This document shows positions 19,096 through 27,409 of a stretch of DNA of 64,000 nucleotides, in pieces. Below the pieces are notes generated by a model. It did not search any database, had not been told where the DNA came from, and worked only from the letters and a program-made list of their open reading frames with translations. Numbering within the stretch: position 1 is the stretch's first letter; each line of letters starts with the position of its first letter. Location: assembly GCF_002018875.1 (NCBI RefSeq), contig NZ_MVOL01000005.1, positions 186,001-250,000 of the forward strand, given 5' to 3'. This DNA comes from Pseudomonas sp. MF4836. GTDB lineage: Bacteria > Pseudomonadota > Gammaproteobacteria > Pseudomonadales > Pseudomonadaceae. The position numbers and the translations under genes are program-made.

Positions 19096-20280
19096 ATGAC
19101 CCGTAAAATCCCCGAACCCGACCTCACCTACCTGCAGAAAGTCCTCCTGGAGATGCTGGCCATCCCCAGTCCGACGGGCTTTACCGACACCATCGTGCGT
19201 TACGTCGCCGAGCGCCTGGAAGAGCTGGGCATTCCCTTTGAACTGACCCGCCGCGGCACCATCCGCGCCACCCTCAAGGGCCAGAAAAACAGCCCGGACC
19301 GCGCAGTCTCGGCCCACCTGGACACCATTGGCGCCAGCGTCCGCTCGGTCAAAGACAATGGGCGCCTGACCCTGGCCCCGGTCGGCTGCTGGTCCAGCCG
19401 CTTTGCCGAAGGCAGCCGGGTCAGCCTGTTTACCGATAACGGGGTGCTGCGCGGCAGCGTGTTGCCGTTGATGGCCTCCGGGCACGCGTTCAACACGGCA
19501 GTGGATGAAATGCCCATCAGTTGGGACCACATCGAGCTGCGCCTGGACGCCTATTGCACCACCCGCGCCGACTGCGACTCCCTGGGCATCGGCGTCGGGG
19601 ATTTCGTCGCCTTCGATCCGCTGCCGGAGTTCACCGAAAGCGGGCATATCAGCGCCCGCCACCTGGACGACAAGGCCGGCGTCGCCGCCTTGCTGGCCGC
19701 GCTCAAGGCGATTGTCGACAGTGGCGAACCCTTGATGATCGACTGCCACCCGCTGTTCACCATCACCGAGGAGACCGGCAGTGGCGCGGCGGCCGCCCTG
19801 CCCTGGGATGTCAGCGAGTTTGTCGGCATCGACATCGCCCCGGTCGCGCCCGGCCAGCACTCCAGCGAACACGCGGTGAGTGTCGCCATGCAGGATTCCG
19901 GCGGCCCTTATGACTACCACCTGTCGCGCCACCTGCTGCGCCTGGCCCATGACCACGAGTTGCCGGTACGCCGGGATTTGTTCCGCTACTACTTCAGCGA
20001 CGCCCATTCGGCGGTCACCGCCGGTCACGATATCCGCACGGCGCTGCTGGCCTTCGGTTGCGACGCGACCCACGGCTACGAACGCACTCATATCGACAGC
20101 CTGGCGGCGCTCAGTCGTTTGCTCGGGGCGTACATCCTCAGCCCGCCGGTATTCGCCAGCGACGCGCAACCGGCCCAGGGCTCACTCGATCGCTTCAGCC
20201 ATCAACTGGAGCATGACGCACAGATGGAGAGCGACACCCGAGTGCCGTCGGTCGACAGCCTGGTCGGGCAAAAATCATAA
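19096..20280 (+). CDS. NAGGN-system M42/M20-like metallopeptidase
   Basis: About 394 residues. Dinuclear-zinc peptidase fold with a full ligand set: HLD in SAHLDTIG, the D of HLDDKAG, EE in TITEETGSG, the D of GIDIAPV, and the final H in GYERTH. The gene accompanies the NAGGN genes in Pseudomonas. Its exact role, turnover of the acetylated dipeptide or recovery of glutamine, is not established from sequence. ATG 19096 has CAGGAG just upstream. The longer open frame to 19003 passes through non-coding sequence. It lies 129 bp after ngg, so it may have its own weak promoter. Confidence 0.88.
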   Translation: MTRKIPEPDLTYLQKVLLEMLAIPSPTGFTDTIVRYVAERLEELGIPFELTRRGTIRATLKGQKNSPDRAVSAHLDTIGASVRSVKDNGRLTLAPVGCWSSRFAEGSRVSLFTDNGVLRGSVLPLMASGHAFNTAVDEMPISWDHIELRLDAYCTTRADCDSLGIGVGDFVAFDPLPEFTESGHISARHLDDKAGVAALLAALKAIVDSGEPLMIDCHPLFTITEETGSGAAAALPWDVSEFVGIDIAPVAPGQHSSEHAVSVAMQDSGGPYDYHLSRHLLRLAHDHELPVRRDLFRYYFSDAHSAVTAGHDIRTALLAFGCDATHGYERTHIDSLAALSRLLGAYILSPPVFASDAQPAQGSLDRFSHQLEHDAQMESDTRVPSVDSLVGQKS

Positions 20281-20368
20281 CGGCGACTGACACCCTACCT
20301 GCACGCGCTTTGGCTGGCGGTGCAGGCCCGGGCGCAGTAGCATCCGGGATTGTTTGCCGGAGGCCCGT

Positions 20369-20596
20369 ATGCTGATTCCCCACGACCAACTTGAAGTCGA
20401 CACCCTGACCCGCCTGATCGAAGACTTCGTGACCCGCGACGGCACCGATAATGGCGATGACACGCCACTGGAAACCCGCGTGCTGCGGGTGCGCCAGGCC
20501 TTGAGCAAGGGTCAGGCGCTGATCGTTTTCGATCCGGAGAGCGAACAGTGCCAGTTGATGCTCAAGCACGATGTGCCCAAGGCCCTGTTCGACTGA
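20369..20596 (+). CDS. YheU-family small protein (UPF0270)
   Basis: 75 residues, acidic and cytoplasmic, with the family opening MLIPHDQLEVDTL and the segment ALIVFDPESEQCQL. GGAGG sits five bases before the ATG. Function unknown. Converges on the YnfA-like gene across a short hairpin. Confidence 0.88.
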   Translation: MLIPHDQLEVDTLTRLIEDFVTRDGTDNGDDTPLETRVLRVRQALSKGQALIVFDPESEQCQLMLKHDVPKALFD

Positions 20597-20603
20597 GAGT
20601 CTG

Positions 20604-20622
20604 CGGGCCCGCATTGGGCCCG
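20604..20622. terminator. Short GC hairpin between convergent genes
   Basis: CGGGCCC/GGGCCCG stem of 7 bp with a 5-nt loop between the two stop codons. No T tract in either direction. Confidence 0.4.
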
Positions 20623-20623
20623 A

Positions 20624-20956
20624 TCAGCCGTTGGAGAAGCGTGGGCCGAACAGGATGACGCTCGCGCCTATCACACACAGTGCCACCCCGAGCCAGTCCG
20701 AGCTCAGCGGACGCACCCGCTCCACCAGCCCCAGCCAGCCAATCGAAGCGATGATGTAGATCCCGCCATAGGCGGCGTAGGCGCGCCCCGCATAAGTGGC
20801 CTCGACGCGGGTCAACAACAGGGCAAACAGGGTCAGGCTCAATAGCGCGGGGATGATCCACCAGGCACTCTTGCCCTGGCGCAACCACATCCAGAAGGCG
20901 TAGCAGCCAGCGATTTCAAACAGCGCGGCAAGGAAAAACCACAGGTAATTGAGCAT
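20624..20956 (-). CDS. YnfA-family membrane protein (UPF0060)
   Basis: 110 residues with four predicted membrane helices (about 3-22, 31-49, 60-79, 88-104), the size and spacing of the YnfA/UPF0060 family, which is related to small multidrug resistance proteins. Conserved segments include [20 protein letters not shown] and FGPRFSNG at the C-terminus. Transport activity is not shown by the sequence. Confidence 0.88.
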   Translation of the reverse strand: MLNYLWFFLAALFEIAGCYAFWMWLRQGKSAWWIIPALLSLTLFALLLTRVEATYAGRAYAAYGGIYIIASIGWLGLVERVRPLSSDWLGVALCVIGASVILFGPRFSNG

Positions 20957-21020
20957 GCAAGGTCTCGTCAGGATTGCCAGATGCCGGCAACCCTAACGAC
21001 GCACCGGCCAGCGGGCAAGT

Positions 21021-21836
21021 TCAGCTTGCGCTTTGCCGGGCCTTGGCCCGCATCTTGTCGGCCATCAGGGTCATTTCGTCGTACAGCAGCTGCGGGTTCT
21101 TCTGCTTCAGGGCCCAGGCCATGCGGCCCTGCTCATGGGGCAGGATCATGAACTCGCCGGCGGCGACCTGACGGTAGATATAGTCGGCAATGTCGGCCGC
21201 GCTGATGGGCGAGCTTTCAAGCAGTTTGCCGACCTGGGCTTTCATCGCCGGGGTCGGGCCACGGAATGAATCCAGCAGGTTGGTCTGGAAGAACGACGGG
21301 CATACCACATGCACCCCAACCTCCTGTTGCGCCAACTCGATCAGCAGGCTTTCCGACAGCGCCACCACACCGGCCTTGGCCACGTTGTAGTTGCTCATGG
21401 CCGGGCCCTGCATCAGGGCCGCCATGGAGGCGATGTTGATGATCTTGCCCTTGCTCTGTTCCAGCAACGGCAGGAACGCCTTGCAGCCCTTGACCACGCC
21501 CATCAGGTTGATTGCAATCTGCCAGTCCCAATCCTCCAGGGACAGCTCGCTGAAAAACCCGCCCGAGGCCACCCCGGCGTTGTTGACGATCACATCGATA
21601 CCGCCCAGCTTCACCTCGCAGGCCTGGGCAAACGCGGTCAATTGGCTGTAGTCGCGCACATCGCAGCGCTGCACGAAGCCATCGCCACCCGCCTCGCGCA
21701 CCAGCTTCAGGGTTTCCTGCAAGCCCGGCTCACTGACATCGGACAACGCCAACTGCCAACCTTCACGAGCCCAGCGCAGTGCGATTTCACGACCCAGGCC
21801 GGACCCGGCGCCAGTAATCATCATGCGATTTTGCAT
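21021..21836 (-). CDS. Short-chain dehydrogenase/reductase
   Basis: About 271 residues, Rossmann fold. TGAGSGLG cofactor motif at residues 7-14, NNAG near 88, catalytic Ser in NIASMAAL, and YNVAK (Y-x3-K) near 155. The C-terminal part (about 225-271), rich in basic residues, extends beyond the core fold. Cofactor choice and substrate are unclear. The start at 21836 is chosen because the fold begins within a few residues; the open frame up to 21983 has no SDR features. Confidence 0.85.
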   Translation of the reverse strand: MQNRMMITGAGSGLGREIALRWAREGWQLALSDVSEPGLQETLKLVREAGGDGFVQRCDVRDYSQLTAFAQACEVKLGGIDVIVNNAGVASGGFFSELSLEDWDWQIAINLMGVVKGCKAFLPLLEQSKGKIINIASMAALMQGPAMSNYNVAKAGVVALSESLLIELAQQEVGVHVVCPSFFQTNLLDSFRGPTPAMKAQVGKLLESSPISAADIADYIYRQVAAGEFMILPHEQGRMAWALKQKNPQLLYDEMTLMADKMRAKARQSAS

Positions 21837-21998
21837 AGGAGTTGCCTTGTTGTTCCGGGGAAGTTGAGCCGCAGTGTAGCGAAGGAGCCTGGCTCTCCCA
21901 CGTACCATCAGAATGCTGAATGCCCCAGGCAAACTTAGCCCCCATGCCTTGCACAATCCGAGTCGGGACTTGGCGCGAATCAATAAGTTCAGCGCCGA

Positions 21999-22012
21999 GG
22001 GGCAATTGCCCC
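21999..22012. promoter_or_regulatory. 14-bp perfect palindrome upstream of the DUF3309 gene
   Basis: GGGGCAATTGCCCC, centred about 55 bp upstream of the candidate promoter below. It lies in a 339-bp gene-free stretch (21837-22175) that otherwise holds only AT-rich sequence and that promoter. Binding factor unknown. Confidence 0.35.
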
Positions 22013-22060
22013 AGCATTAAAAGAAATAAACCCGTGTGCAAAAAACATTAAAAATACTTG

Positions 22061-22088
22061 GAATTTTTTCTCCGCGTGCAGAGTCGGA
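22061..22088 (+). promoter_or_regulatory. Candidate ECF sigma (AlgU-like) promoter for DUF3309 gene
   Basis: GAATTT, 17 bp, TCGGA, compared with the known AlgU/RpoE pattern GAACTT-N16/17-TCTGA. Two mismatches. The predicted start gives a leader of about 80 nt before the ATG. Suggestive only. Confidence 0.35.
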
Positions 22089-22175
22089 TTTATTAAGCGG
22101 TTCGGCTTAGTTGATAACTGAACCTCGTCGTCAAACAGCCGCGTCTTGACCGAAAACTCCAATAAGGAAATCGAC

Positions 22176-22328
22176 ATGGGCACAATTCTGATCGTTATTC
22201 TGATACTTCTTCTGATCGGTGGTCTTCCGGTGTTCCCGCACTCCAGAAGCTGGGGTTACGGCCCGTCCGGTATCATCGGTGTGGTTCTGGTAGTGCTGCT
22301 GGTATTGCTGCTGCTGGGTCGAATATAA
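22176..22328 (+). CDS. DUF3309 small membrane peptide
   Basis: 50 residues: two hydrophobic segments (about 2-17 and 32-48) around a conserved loop (PHSRSWGYGPSG) and a final LGRI. AAGGA lies upstream of ATG 22176. DUF3309 peptides are widespread in Pseudomonas and other proteobacteria; their function is unknown. A strong terminator follows, so it is monocistronic. Confidence 0.88.
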   Translation: MGTILIVILILLLIGGLPVFPHSRSWGYGPSGIIGVVLVVLLVLLLLGRI

Positions 22329-22350
22329 GTACATCGCTACTGTATAGCTG

Positions 22351-22384
22351 AAAAAAAAGAGGCCCTTGCAGGGCCTCTTTTTTA
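22351..22384. terminator. Bidirectional terminator
   Basis: AGAGGCCCT/AGGGCCTCT stem with a 3-nt loop, flanked by eight A on the left and six T on the right. It serves the DUF3309 gene on the plus strand and the LTA-synthase-like gene on the minus strand. Confidence 0.95.
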
Positions 22385-22397
22385 TTGCGCTTACTGA

Positions 22398-24491
22398 TCA
22401 GTCCGGCTTGCCATCGATAACACCGGCCGTGTTATCAATCAGACTCTTGGTGGCTGTTTGCAGGAAGGCTTCCAACTTGAGTTTCATCTCGGCGGTATCA
22501 GGTGCGTCCGGAACGATTTCAGCTCGTGGGTTAGTCCCCAGTTGGTATTGGTACATCTTGGGCAGCATTTCCTTTTCCTTCGGCAGCACCAGGATCTCGC
22601 CCGCCGTCACAATGGCGGTGGTCTGCTCGCTACCCGATGGCTTGATCACGCCAAACCCGGTGTCGCCTTCCGGCAGGTTCAGCAGGTCACGGCCCCAGCA
22701 CTGGTGACGCACTTCGCCACCCAGGCGGCCCATGATGGTCGGCACGATGTCGACCTGGGTCCCGACGATGTGGCTGCGCGGACCGAACTTTTCCTGGATC
22801 CCCGGCGCGATCATCAGCATCGGCACGTTGAAGCGGCCCAGGTCCATTTCGGTGATCTGGCGCTCGTTGCCGAAGCCATGGTCACCCACCACCACGAACA
22901 GGGTTTCCTTGAAGTAAGGCTCTTTGCGCGCCTTCTCGAAGAACTGGCCCAACGCCCAGTCGGCGTAGCGCATGGCGGTCAAATGCTCATTCAGGGTGCC
23001 GCGATCGGTCACCGGCTCAACCGGCAACGGCGTCGGCAGCGCATAAGGCGTGTGGTTGGACAGGGTTTGCAGCAGGGCATAGAACGGTGCGCCATTCTCC
23101 CGCGCCTTGAGCTCGACCAGGCCGCGATCGAACATATCCTGGTCGGATACGCCCCAGGTCGGATCGGAGAACACCGGGTTGACGAAGTCGTTGCGCCCGA
23201 CAAAGTTGGTCATGCCCTGGTTGCTGAAGAAGCCCGACTGGTTATCCCAGGCGAAGTCGCCGTTGTAGACGTACACATCGTCGTACTTGCGAGCACTGAG
23301 CAGTTGCGGCAGGCCCGACAACTTGTGGCTGCCTTCCGGGGTCTGCATCAGGTATTCGAAACCGGGCAGGTTCGGGAAGCAGGCCATGGTGGCAAACATG
23401 CCCTGGTGGGTATGGGTGCCATTGGAGAAGAAGTTATCGAACAGCAGCCCTTCCTTGGACAGCTTGTCGAGGTACGGCGTGATGTTGCCGGGAGCGCCCA
23501 ATGCACCGACCGAGTGACCGGCCATGCTTTCCATCAGGATCACGACCACGTTCTTGATCGGCAGGGTCTTCTCGGCGGGCGGCGTGTAGTCACGGCGCAC
23601 GGCGGCCGTGTTGGCATCCACCAGTTTTTCGTCCGGCATCACCAGCATTTGGCGCACGATCTTGGTCGCTTCTTCCTGAGGCAGGGTGGCTTTCCAGATG
23701 TTGCCGCGGTCTTCCGACATGCGGTCCTTGGCTGCCGCCACCAGTTGCAAGGTGCCATTCAGGCCGAGCTGGTTGGCGAAGTTGGAGTCGGTGGTGTACA
23801 CGTCACCCCAACGCAGCGGCGGCCCCTGGCGCAAGGTGCCACGCGCTGCAACCACACAGATCAGCAGGCAGACCACGAACACACCGACCCGGGCGTACCA
23901 GGGGGCGATCTGCCGGGTGCCGATGCTGCCACCACTGAAGGGGCCACGAGGGCGGGTCGCACGGTCAGCGCCCTTGAACGCCAGGCTCAGGATCCAGGTA
24001 CCCACGGCCCACGCCAGCAGGTAACGCACCACCGGGAAGCCATACCAGAGCATGCTCATCACGGTTTTCGGGTCTTCCTTCACATACTGGAAGACCAGGC
24101 CGTTGAGGCGCTGGTGGAACTCACGGTAGAAGTCCATCTCCATCAGGCCGAGGAACAGCGCGATGCTCGATACCAGGGTCAGCCAGAAGCGGAAGAAGCC
24201 GCGTGCGGCCATGGCCCTGGCGCTGAACAGTGCCAGCAACAGCGGAATGCTCAGGTACACCACCAGCCGCAGGTCAAAACGCAGACCGTTGGCGAACGCT
24301 TCGAGAAAGGTCGAAGCCGGGGTGTCGAGGATCATCTCGCGGTTGTAGGCCAGCAGCGCCACGCGCAGCAAAGTGAACATCACCATCATGACCAACGCGC
24401 ACAGCAGCGTATAAGCCAGGTGGGATTTGACGGTCGGTTGCAGCAGGCGATTCGAGGCTCGCTGCTGACTCAGGGCGTCCGGGTTTGCCAT
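22398..24491 (-). CDS. LTA-synthase-like phosphotransferase (alkaline phosphatase superfamily)
   Basis: 697 residues. About five membrane helices in residues 25-240, then a periplasmic sulfatase-fold domain (about 310-640). Catalytic features: VVVILMES metal site near 317, the nucleophile Thr in NGTHTHQGM near 358, and VGDHG near 545. Gram-negative relatives transfer phosphoglycerol or phosphoethanolamine-like groups to periplasmic or outer-membrane glycans (OpgB-like); lipoteichoic acid itself is not expected here. Substrate unknown. Upstream 24492-24753 holds no gene and no clear motif. Confidence 0.85.
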   Translation of the reverse strand: MANPDALSQQRASNRLLQPTVKSHLAYTLLCALVMMVMFTLLRVALLAYNREMILDTPASTFLEAFANGLRFDLRLVVYLSIPLLLALFSARAMAARGFFRFWLTLVSSIALFLGLMEMDFYREFHQRLNGLVFQYVKEDPKTVMSMLWYGFPVVRYLLAWAVGTWILSLAFKGADRATRPRGPFSGGSIGTRQIAPWYARVGVFVVCLLICVVAARGTLRQGPPLRWGDVYTTDSNFANQLGLNGTLQLVAAAKDRMSEDRGNIWKATLPQEEATKIVRQMLVMPDEKLVDANTAAVRRDYTPPAEKTLPIKNVVVILMESMAGHSVGALGAPGNITPYLDKLSKEGLLFDNFFSNGTHTHQGMFATMACFPNLPGFEYLMQTPEGSHKLSGLPQLLSARKYDDVYVYNGDFAWDNQSGFFSNQGMTNFVGRNDFVNPVFSDPTWGVSDQDMFDRGLVELKARENGAPFYALLQTLSNHTPYALPTPLPVEPVTDRGTLNEHLTAMRYADWALGQFFEKARKEPYFKETLFVVVGDHGFGNERQITEMDLGRFNVPMLMIAPGIQEKFGPRSHIVGTQVDIVPTIMGRLGGEVRHQCWGRDLLNLPEGDTGFGVIKPSGSEQTTAIVTAGEILVLPKEKEMLPKMYQYQLGTNPRAEIVPDAPDTAEMKLKLEAFLQTATKSLIDNTAGVIDGKPD

Positions 24492-24753
24492 GTCGTTTTA
24501 GGACCCATTGGAAGTTTAAGTTTCAAAAATGCAGCTGCGCTCTGCCCTCTTTTCGCCACCAGGGGCAGGGGGGATACGCGGAGCGCAAATGTTGCACGAT
24601 CACTCGTGGCATTGCCATTGATTACTGGCAAACACCCAAGCAAGCCCGCAACGGCTCTAGGGCAAGAGATTGCGTCACAAAACAGAGGAAACGGTGCGGG
24701 CGGATTGTCTTGGAAACTTTGTGAAAATTTTGTGCAACGCATATTTGGTCACA

Positions 24754-24777
24754 TAAAAAAGGGCCCTGAGGCCCTTT
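24754..24777 (-). terminator. Terminator after speE
   Basis: Minus-strand stem AAAGGGCC/GGCCCTTT with a 4-nt loop, followed by a T run; it lies 12 bp beyond the speE stop codon. Confidence 0.9.
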
Positions 24778-24788
24778 CCATATGATGA

Positions 24789-25664
24789 TCAGTCGTTGCT
24801 CGGTTTGTTCACTGCTTGCAAGACGTATTGCGGCAGGGCAAAGGCGCCGATATGAATTTCCGGGTTGTAGTAGCGCGTCACGATACCGCTGCCGGCAAAA
24901 CGCTGGCGCAGGACGTCACGGGACAGCTTGCGATACGCGGTGTCGGTCGCGCCCCAGGCAAAGGTCATGGCGCCGCCGATGTAGGTCGGAATCGCCGCCT
25001 GATAGAAGTGCCAATCCGGGAACAGGCTGCGCAGGCGGCCGGCGGTGGTCTGGACTTCACCCAGTTGCATGAACGGCGTGCCGTTCTGGGTCACCAGGAT
25101 CCCGCCTTCATTCAGGCAGCGATGGCAAGCCTGGTAGAAGTTTTCCGAGAACAGGACTTCACCCGGGCCGATCGGGTCGGTGGAGTCGGAGATGATCACG
25201 TCGAACTTCTCTTCGGTGGTAGCGACGAAGCGCATGCCGTCGTCGATCACCAGGTTCAGGCGTGGATCATCGAACGCACCCTTGGAGTGGTTGGGCAGAA
25301 ACTCCTTGCACATTTCGACCACGGTGCCGTCGATCTCGACCATGGTGATGTGTTCGATACCGCGGTGCTTGGTCACTTCACGCAACATGCCGCCGTCACC
25401 GCCGCCGATGATCAGCACGCGCTTGGCCGTGCCGTGGGCGAGGATCGGCACGTGGGTCAGCATCTCGTGGTAGATGTATTCGTCAGCCTCGGTGGTCTGG
25501 ATCACACCGTCCAACGCCATGACCCGGCCCATGCGCGGGTTTTCGAAAATCACCAGGTGCTGGTGCTCGGTGCGCACTTCGTGAAGCATTTTTTCCACGC
25601 GAAAACGCTGGCCGTAGCCTTCGTAGAGGGTTTCCAGGTATTCGCTGGTCTTGGTGCTGCTCAT
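24789..25664 (-). CDS. speE: Spermidine synthase
   Basis: 291 residues. Transfers aminopropyl from decarboxylated SAM to putrescine. Rossmann-like fold with [11 protein letters not shown] near residue 85 and the substrate-loop segment [14 protein letters not shown] near 158, both characteristic of spermidine synthases. ATG at 25664; the open frame to 25838 is upstream noise. Monocistronic, with its own terminator. No speD lies nearby in the window. Confidence 0.95.
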   Translation of the reverse strand: MSSTKTSEYLETLYEGYGQRFRVEKMLHEVRTEHQHLVIFENPRMGRVMALDGVIQTTEADEYIYHEMLTHVPILAHGTAKRVLIIGGGDGGMLREVTKHRGIEHITMVEIDGTVVEMCKEFLPNHSKGAFDDPRLNLVIDDGMRFVATTEEKFDVIISDSTDPIGPGEVLFSENFYQACHRCLNEGGILVTQNGTPFMQLGEVQTTAGRLRSLFPDWHFYQAAIPTYIGGAMTFAWGATDTAYRKLSRDVLRQRFAGSGIVTRYYNPEIHIGAFALPQYVLQAVNKPSND

Positions 25665-25891
25665 GGGTAAGTCCCCCGATAAATGCTGGTGGCAACGGAC
25701 GGTTACCCGCCCATGATGGTCGGATGCCGACACCTGCGTGTGGGCATTCAACCAAGGAAAGGCGCGCATTCTACGTCGCCGAACATGACAGGTCGAACCT
25801 TCTGGTTCGACTTTCATGCCCGGCCCGGGCCACGGCATGGATCACCCGGCAGCCGCTGCCGGGGCTCGAGGGCTGTTACACCCGCTGGGGG

Positions 25892-26083
25892 TCAGATCCG
25901 CACGTTGCCTCGCGGCCCGGCGATCGCCCAGATAATCAGACCCAGCACCGGCAACAGGATGATCAGCAGCACCCAGATGATTTTCATCCCGGTTTCTGCG
26001 CTACTTTTCAGAACGTTGATGATCGCCCAGATATCCAGCGCCAGAATAATAAGGCCGATAAGGCCATTGAAGGTGGATCCCAT
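25892..26083 (-). CDS. PLD nuclease N-terminal domain small membrane protein
   Basis: 63 residues with two membrane helices (about 8-27 and 34-55) and the closing IAGPRGNVRI, the pattern of the PLDc_N domain found at the N-terminus of cardiolipin synthases. Here it stands alone. Role unknown. Confidence 0.8.
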   Translation of the reverse strand: MGSTFNGLIGLIILALDIWAIINVLKSSAETGMKIIWVLLIILLPVLGLIIWAIAGPRGNVRI

Positions 26084-26166
26084 GGTGTTGCTCCCAAGTG
26101 ATGGATTGCACCCTTAGGATAGCCGCGCCTGGCCAGGGTTCCGTTTTATTGCGCAGATCGCCGGCT

Positions 26167-26697
26167 TTAAACGTGAATCGCGACTTTGAGTGCTTCCAGG
26201 GACGGCGCAGCGGCGATCCCTACCTCGGCGCACAACTCCAGGACGCGCGGCACGTCGTTGCCATACACCAGCACCAGTTGCAGCTCGTCATCCAGCAGTT
26301 GGCTGAAATTCATCAGCACATAACCGCCGTTTTCCGGGTTCATGCTGGCCATCTGGATCTGAATGCGGTTGAGGGCAGTCAACGCCTCGGTCTTCGCCAG
26401 TTGCTTGGGCTTGATGTTGAAGGTCACGCCCGGGCCGAACGAGTCGACGATCTGGGCGAACAGGTCGACATAGGTATCGGCCTGGAACAGCACGGTGTCC
26501 GGCAGACTACCCACTACCACCCACTCACCCAGCGGGATCGGGAAAGTATCGTCGTAGTTGATGTCCGGATTGGCCGTCAGAAACGCTTCGGGGTCGGCGT
26601 AGGCTTGCGCCGCGTCGGTGGCGATTTGCTCGATTTCAGCATCGCCCATGCACCCGGAGCTGATTTTGCCGATGAGTTCGATTAGGGCGGTTTTCAT
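26167..26697 (-). CDS. Conserved hypothetical protein
   Basis: 176 residues, acidic, no signal peptide or membrane segment. I do not recognise a domain. Visible features are an N-terminal helical part, a central segment GEWVVVGSLPDTVLFQADTY, and a helix with the word PRVLELCAEVG near the C-terminus. Base composition matches its neighbours and the codon use looks genuine. It lies upstream of the ankyrin gene on the same strand (gap 26698-26793 with a hairpin). Confidence 0.7.
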   Translation of the reverse strand: MKTALIELIGKISSGCMGDAEIEQIATDAAQAYADPEAFLTANPDINYDDTFPIPLGEWVVVGSLPDTVLFQADTYVDLFAQIVDSFGPGVTFNIKPKQLAKTEALTALNRIQIQMASMNPENGGYVLMNFSQLLDDELQLVLVYGNDVPRVLELCAEVGIAAAPSLEALKVAIHV

Positions 26698-26759
26698 GGG
26701 TGCATCCTGAAGGCGAGTGATTTTTTCGGGCGCGCAGGATAGCGCAAAGGCCCGGAGGC

Positions 26760-26782
26760 GGCGAGGGTGTTGCGCCCTCGCC
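26760..26782 (-). terminator. Hairpin downstream of the hypothetical/ankyrin genes
   Basis: GGCGAGGG/CCCTCGCC stem of 8 bp, 7-nt loop, just beyond the ankyrin stop codon on the minus strand. No T tract. Confidence 0.4.
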
Positions 26783-26793
26783 CTCCCCTGCGG

Positions 26794-27312
26794 TCAGCCC
26801 AGCAGGCGCTCAAGCTGCGCGATCGTGTCCTTGGCGCCCATGGTCTTGGCCGCCTCCAGCGCACTCACGCCATTCGCGTCGCGGCCCTTGGGGTCGGCGC
26901 CCTGGCTGATCAGGTAGTCGACGATCTCGGTGCGGTTGAACATCGCGGCCATCATCAGCGCGGTACGGCCGTCGAAGGACGAACCTTCAACCTCGGCGCC
27001 GCCCTCGACCAACGCCTTGACCACCGCCAGGTCGCCCTTGAACGCCGCGCCGGCAATCGGGCTCTGACCGTTATCGTTGCGAATCTCCGGGTCGGCCTTG
27101 TGTTTGAGCAGCACTTGCACCGCGTCCAGGTGGCCGTGGTAGCTGGCGAGCATCAGCAAAGTGTCGCCCTTGTGGTTGCGCAGGTTGATCGGCAGGCCGT
27201 CGCTCACCAGCCTGTCGAGCATCAATGCGTCACCCTGACGGGCCACGTTGAACACCTGCTCGGCAAACTCCTCAGCTTCTTCCTGGGTCATCTGGCGGCT
27301 GTTGTCTGTCAT
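26794..27312 (-). CDS. Ankyrin-repeat protein
   Basis: 172 residues made mainly of four ankyrin repeats from about residue 35 on (GDTLLMLASYHGH, GQSPIAGAAFKGD, GRTALMMAAMFNR, GVSALEAAKTMGA). Cytoplasmic protein-protein interaction module without a catalytic domain. The 20-40 region is acidic and helical. In other pseudomonads small ankyrin proteins accompany catalases; no catalase is present here. ATG 27312 has GGAG six bases upstream. Confidence 0.85.
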   Translation of the reverse strand: MTDNSRQMTQEEAEEFAEQVFNVARQGDALMLDRLVSDGLPINLRNHKGDTLLMLASYHGHLDAVQVLLKHKADPEIRNDNGQSPIAGAAFKGDLAVVKALVEGGAEVEGSSFDGRTALMMAAMFNRTEIVDYLISQGADPKGRDANGVSALEAAKTMGAKDTIAQLERLLG

Positions 27313-27409
27313 CGGAAACTCCACATTCGGCAAATTGCAAAGGCGCTAGTTTCCTTAAGCCGCCCCGGCCCTGTCACCCCTTTTTTCTCAAGAGCGGCCA
27401 TAGCCAGAA

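Noticed and set aside
22458..24785. 775-codon open frame antisense to the LTA-synthase-like gene
   Set aside because: Shadow of a membrane enzyme with clear active-site motifs; the translated product is rich in His/Gln/Arg and has no domain.
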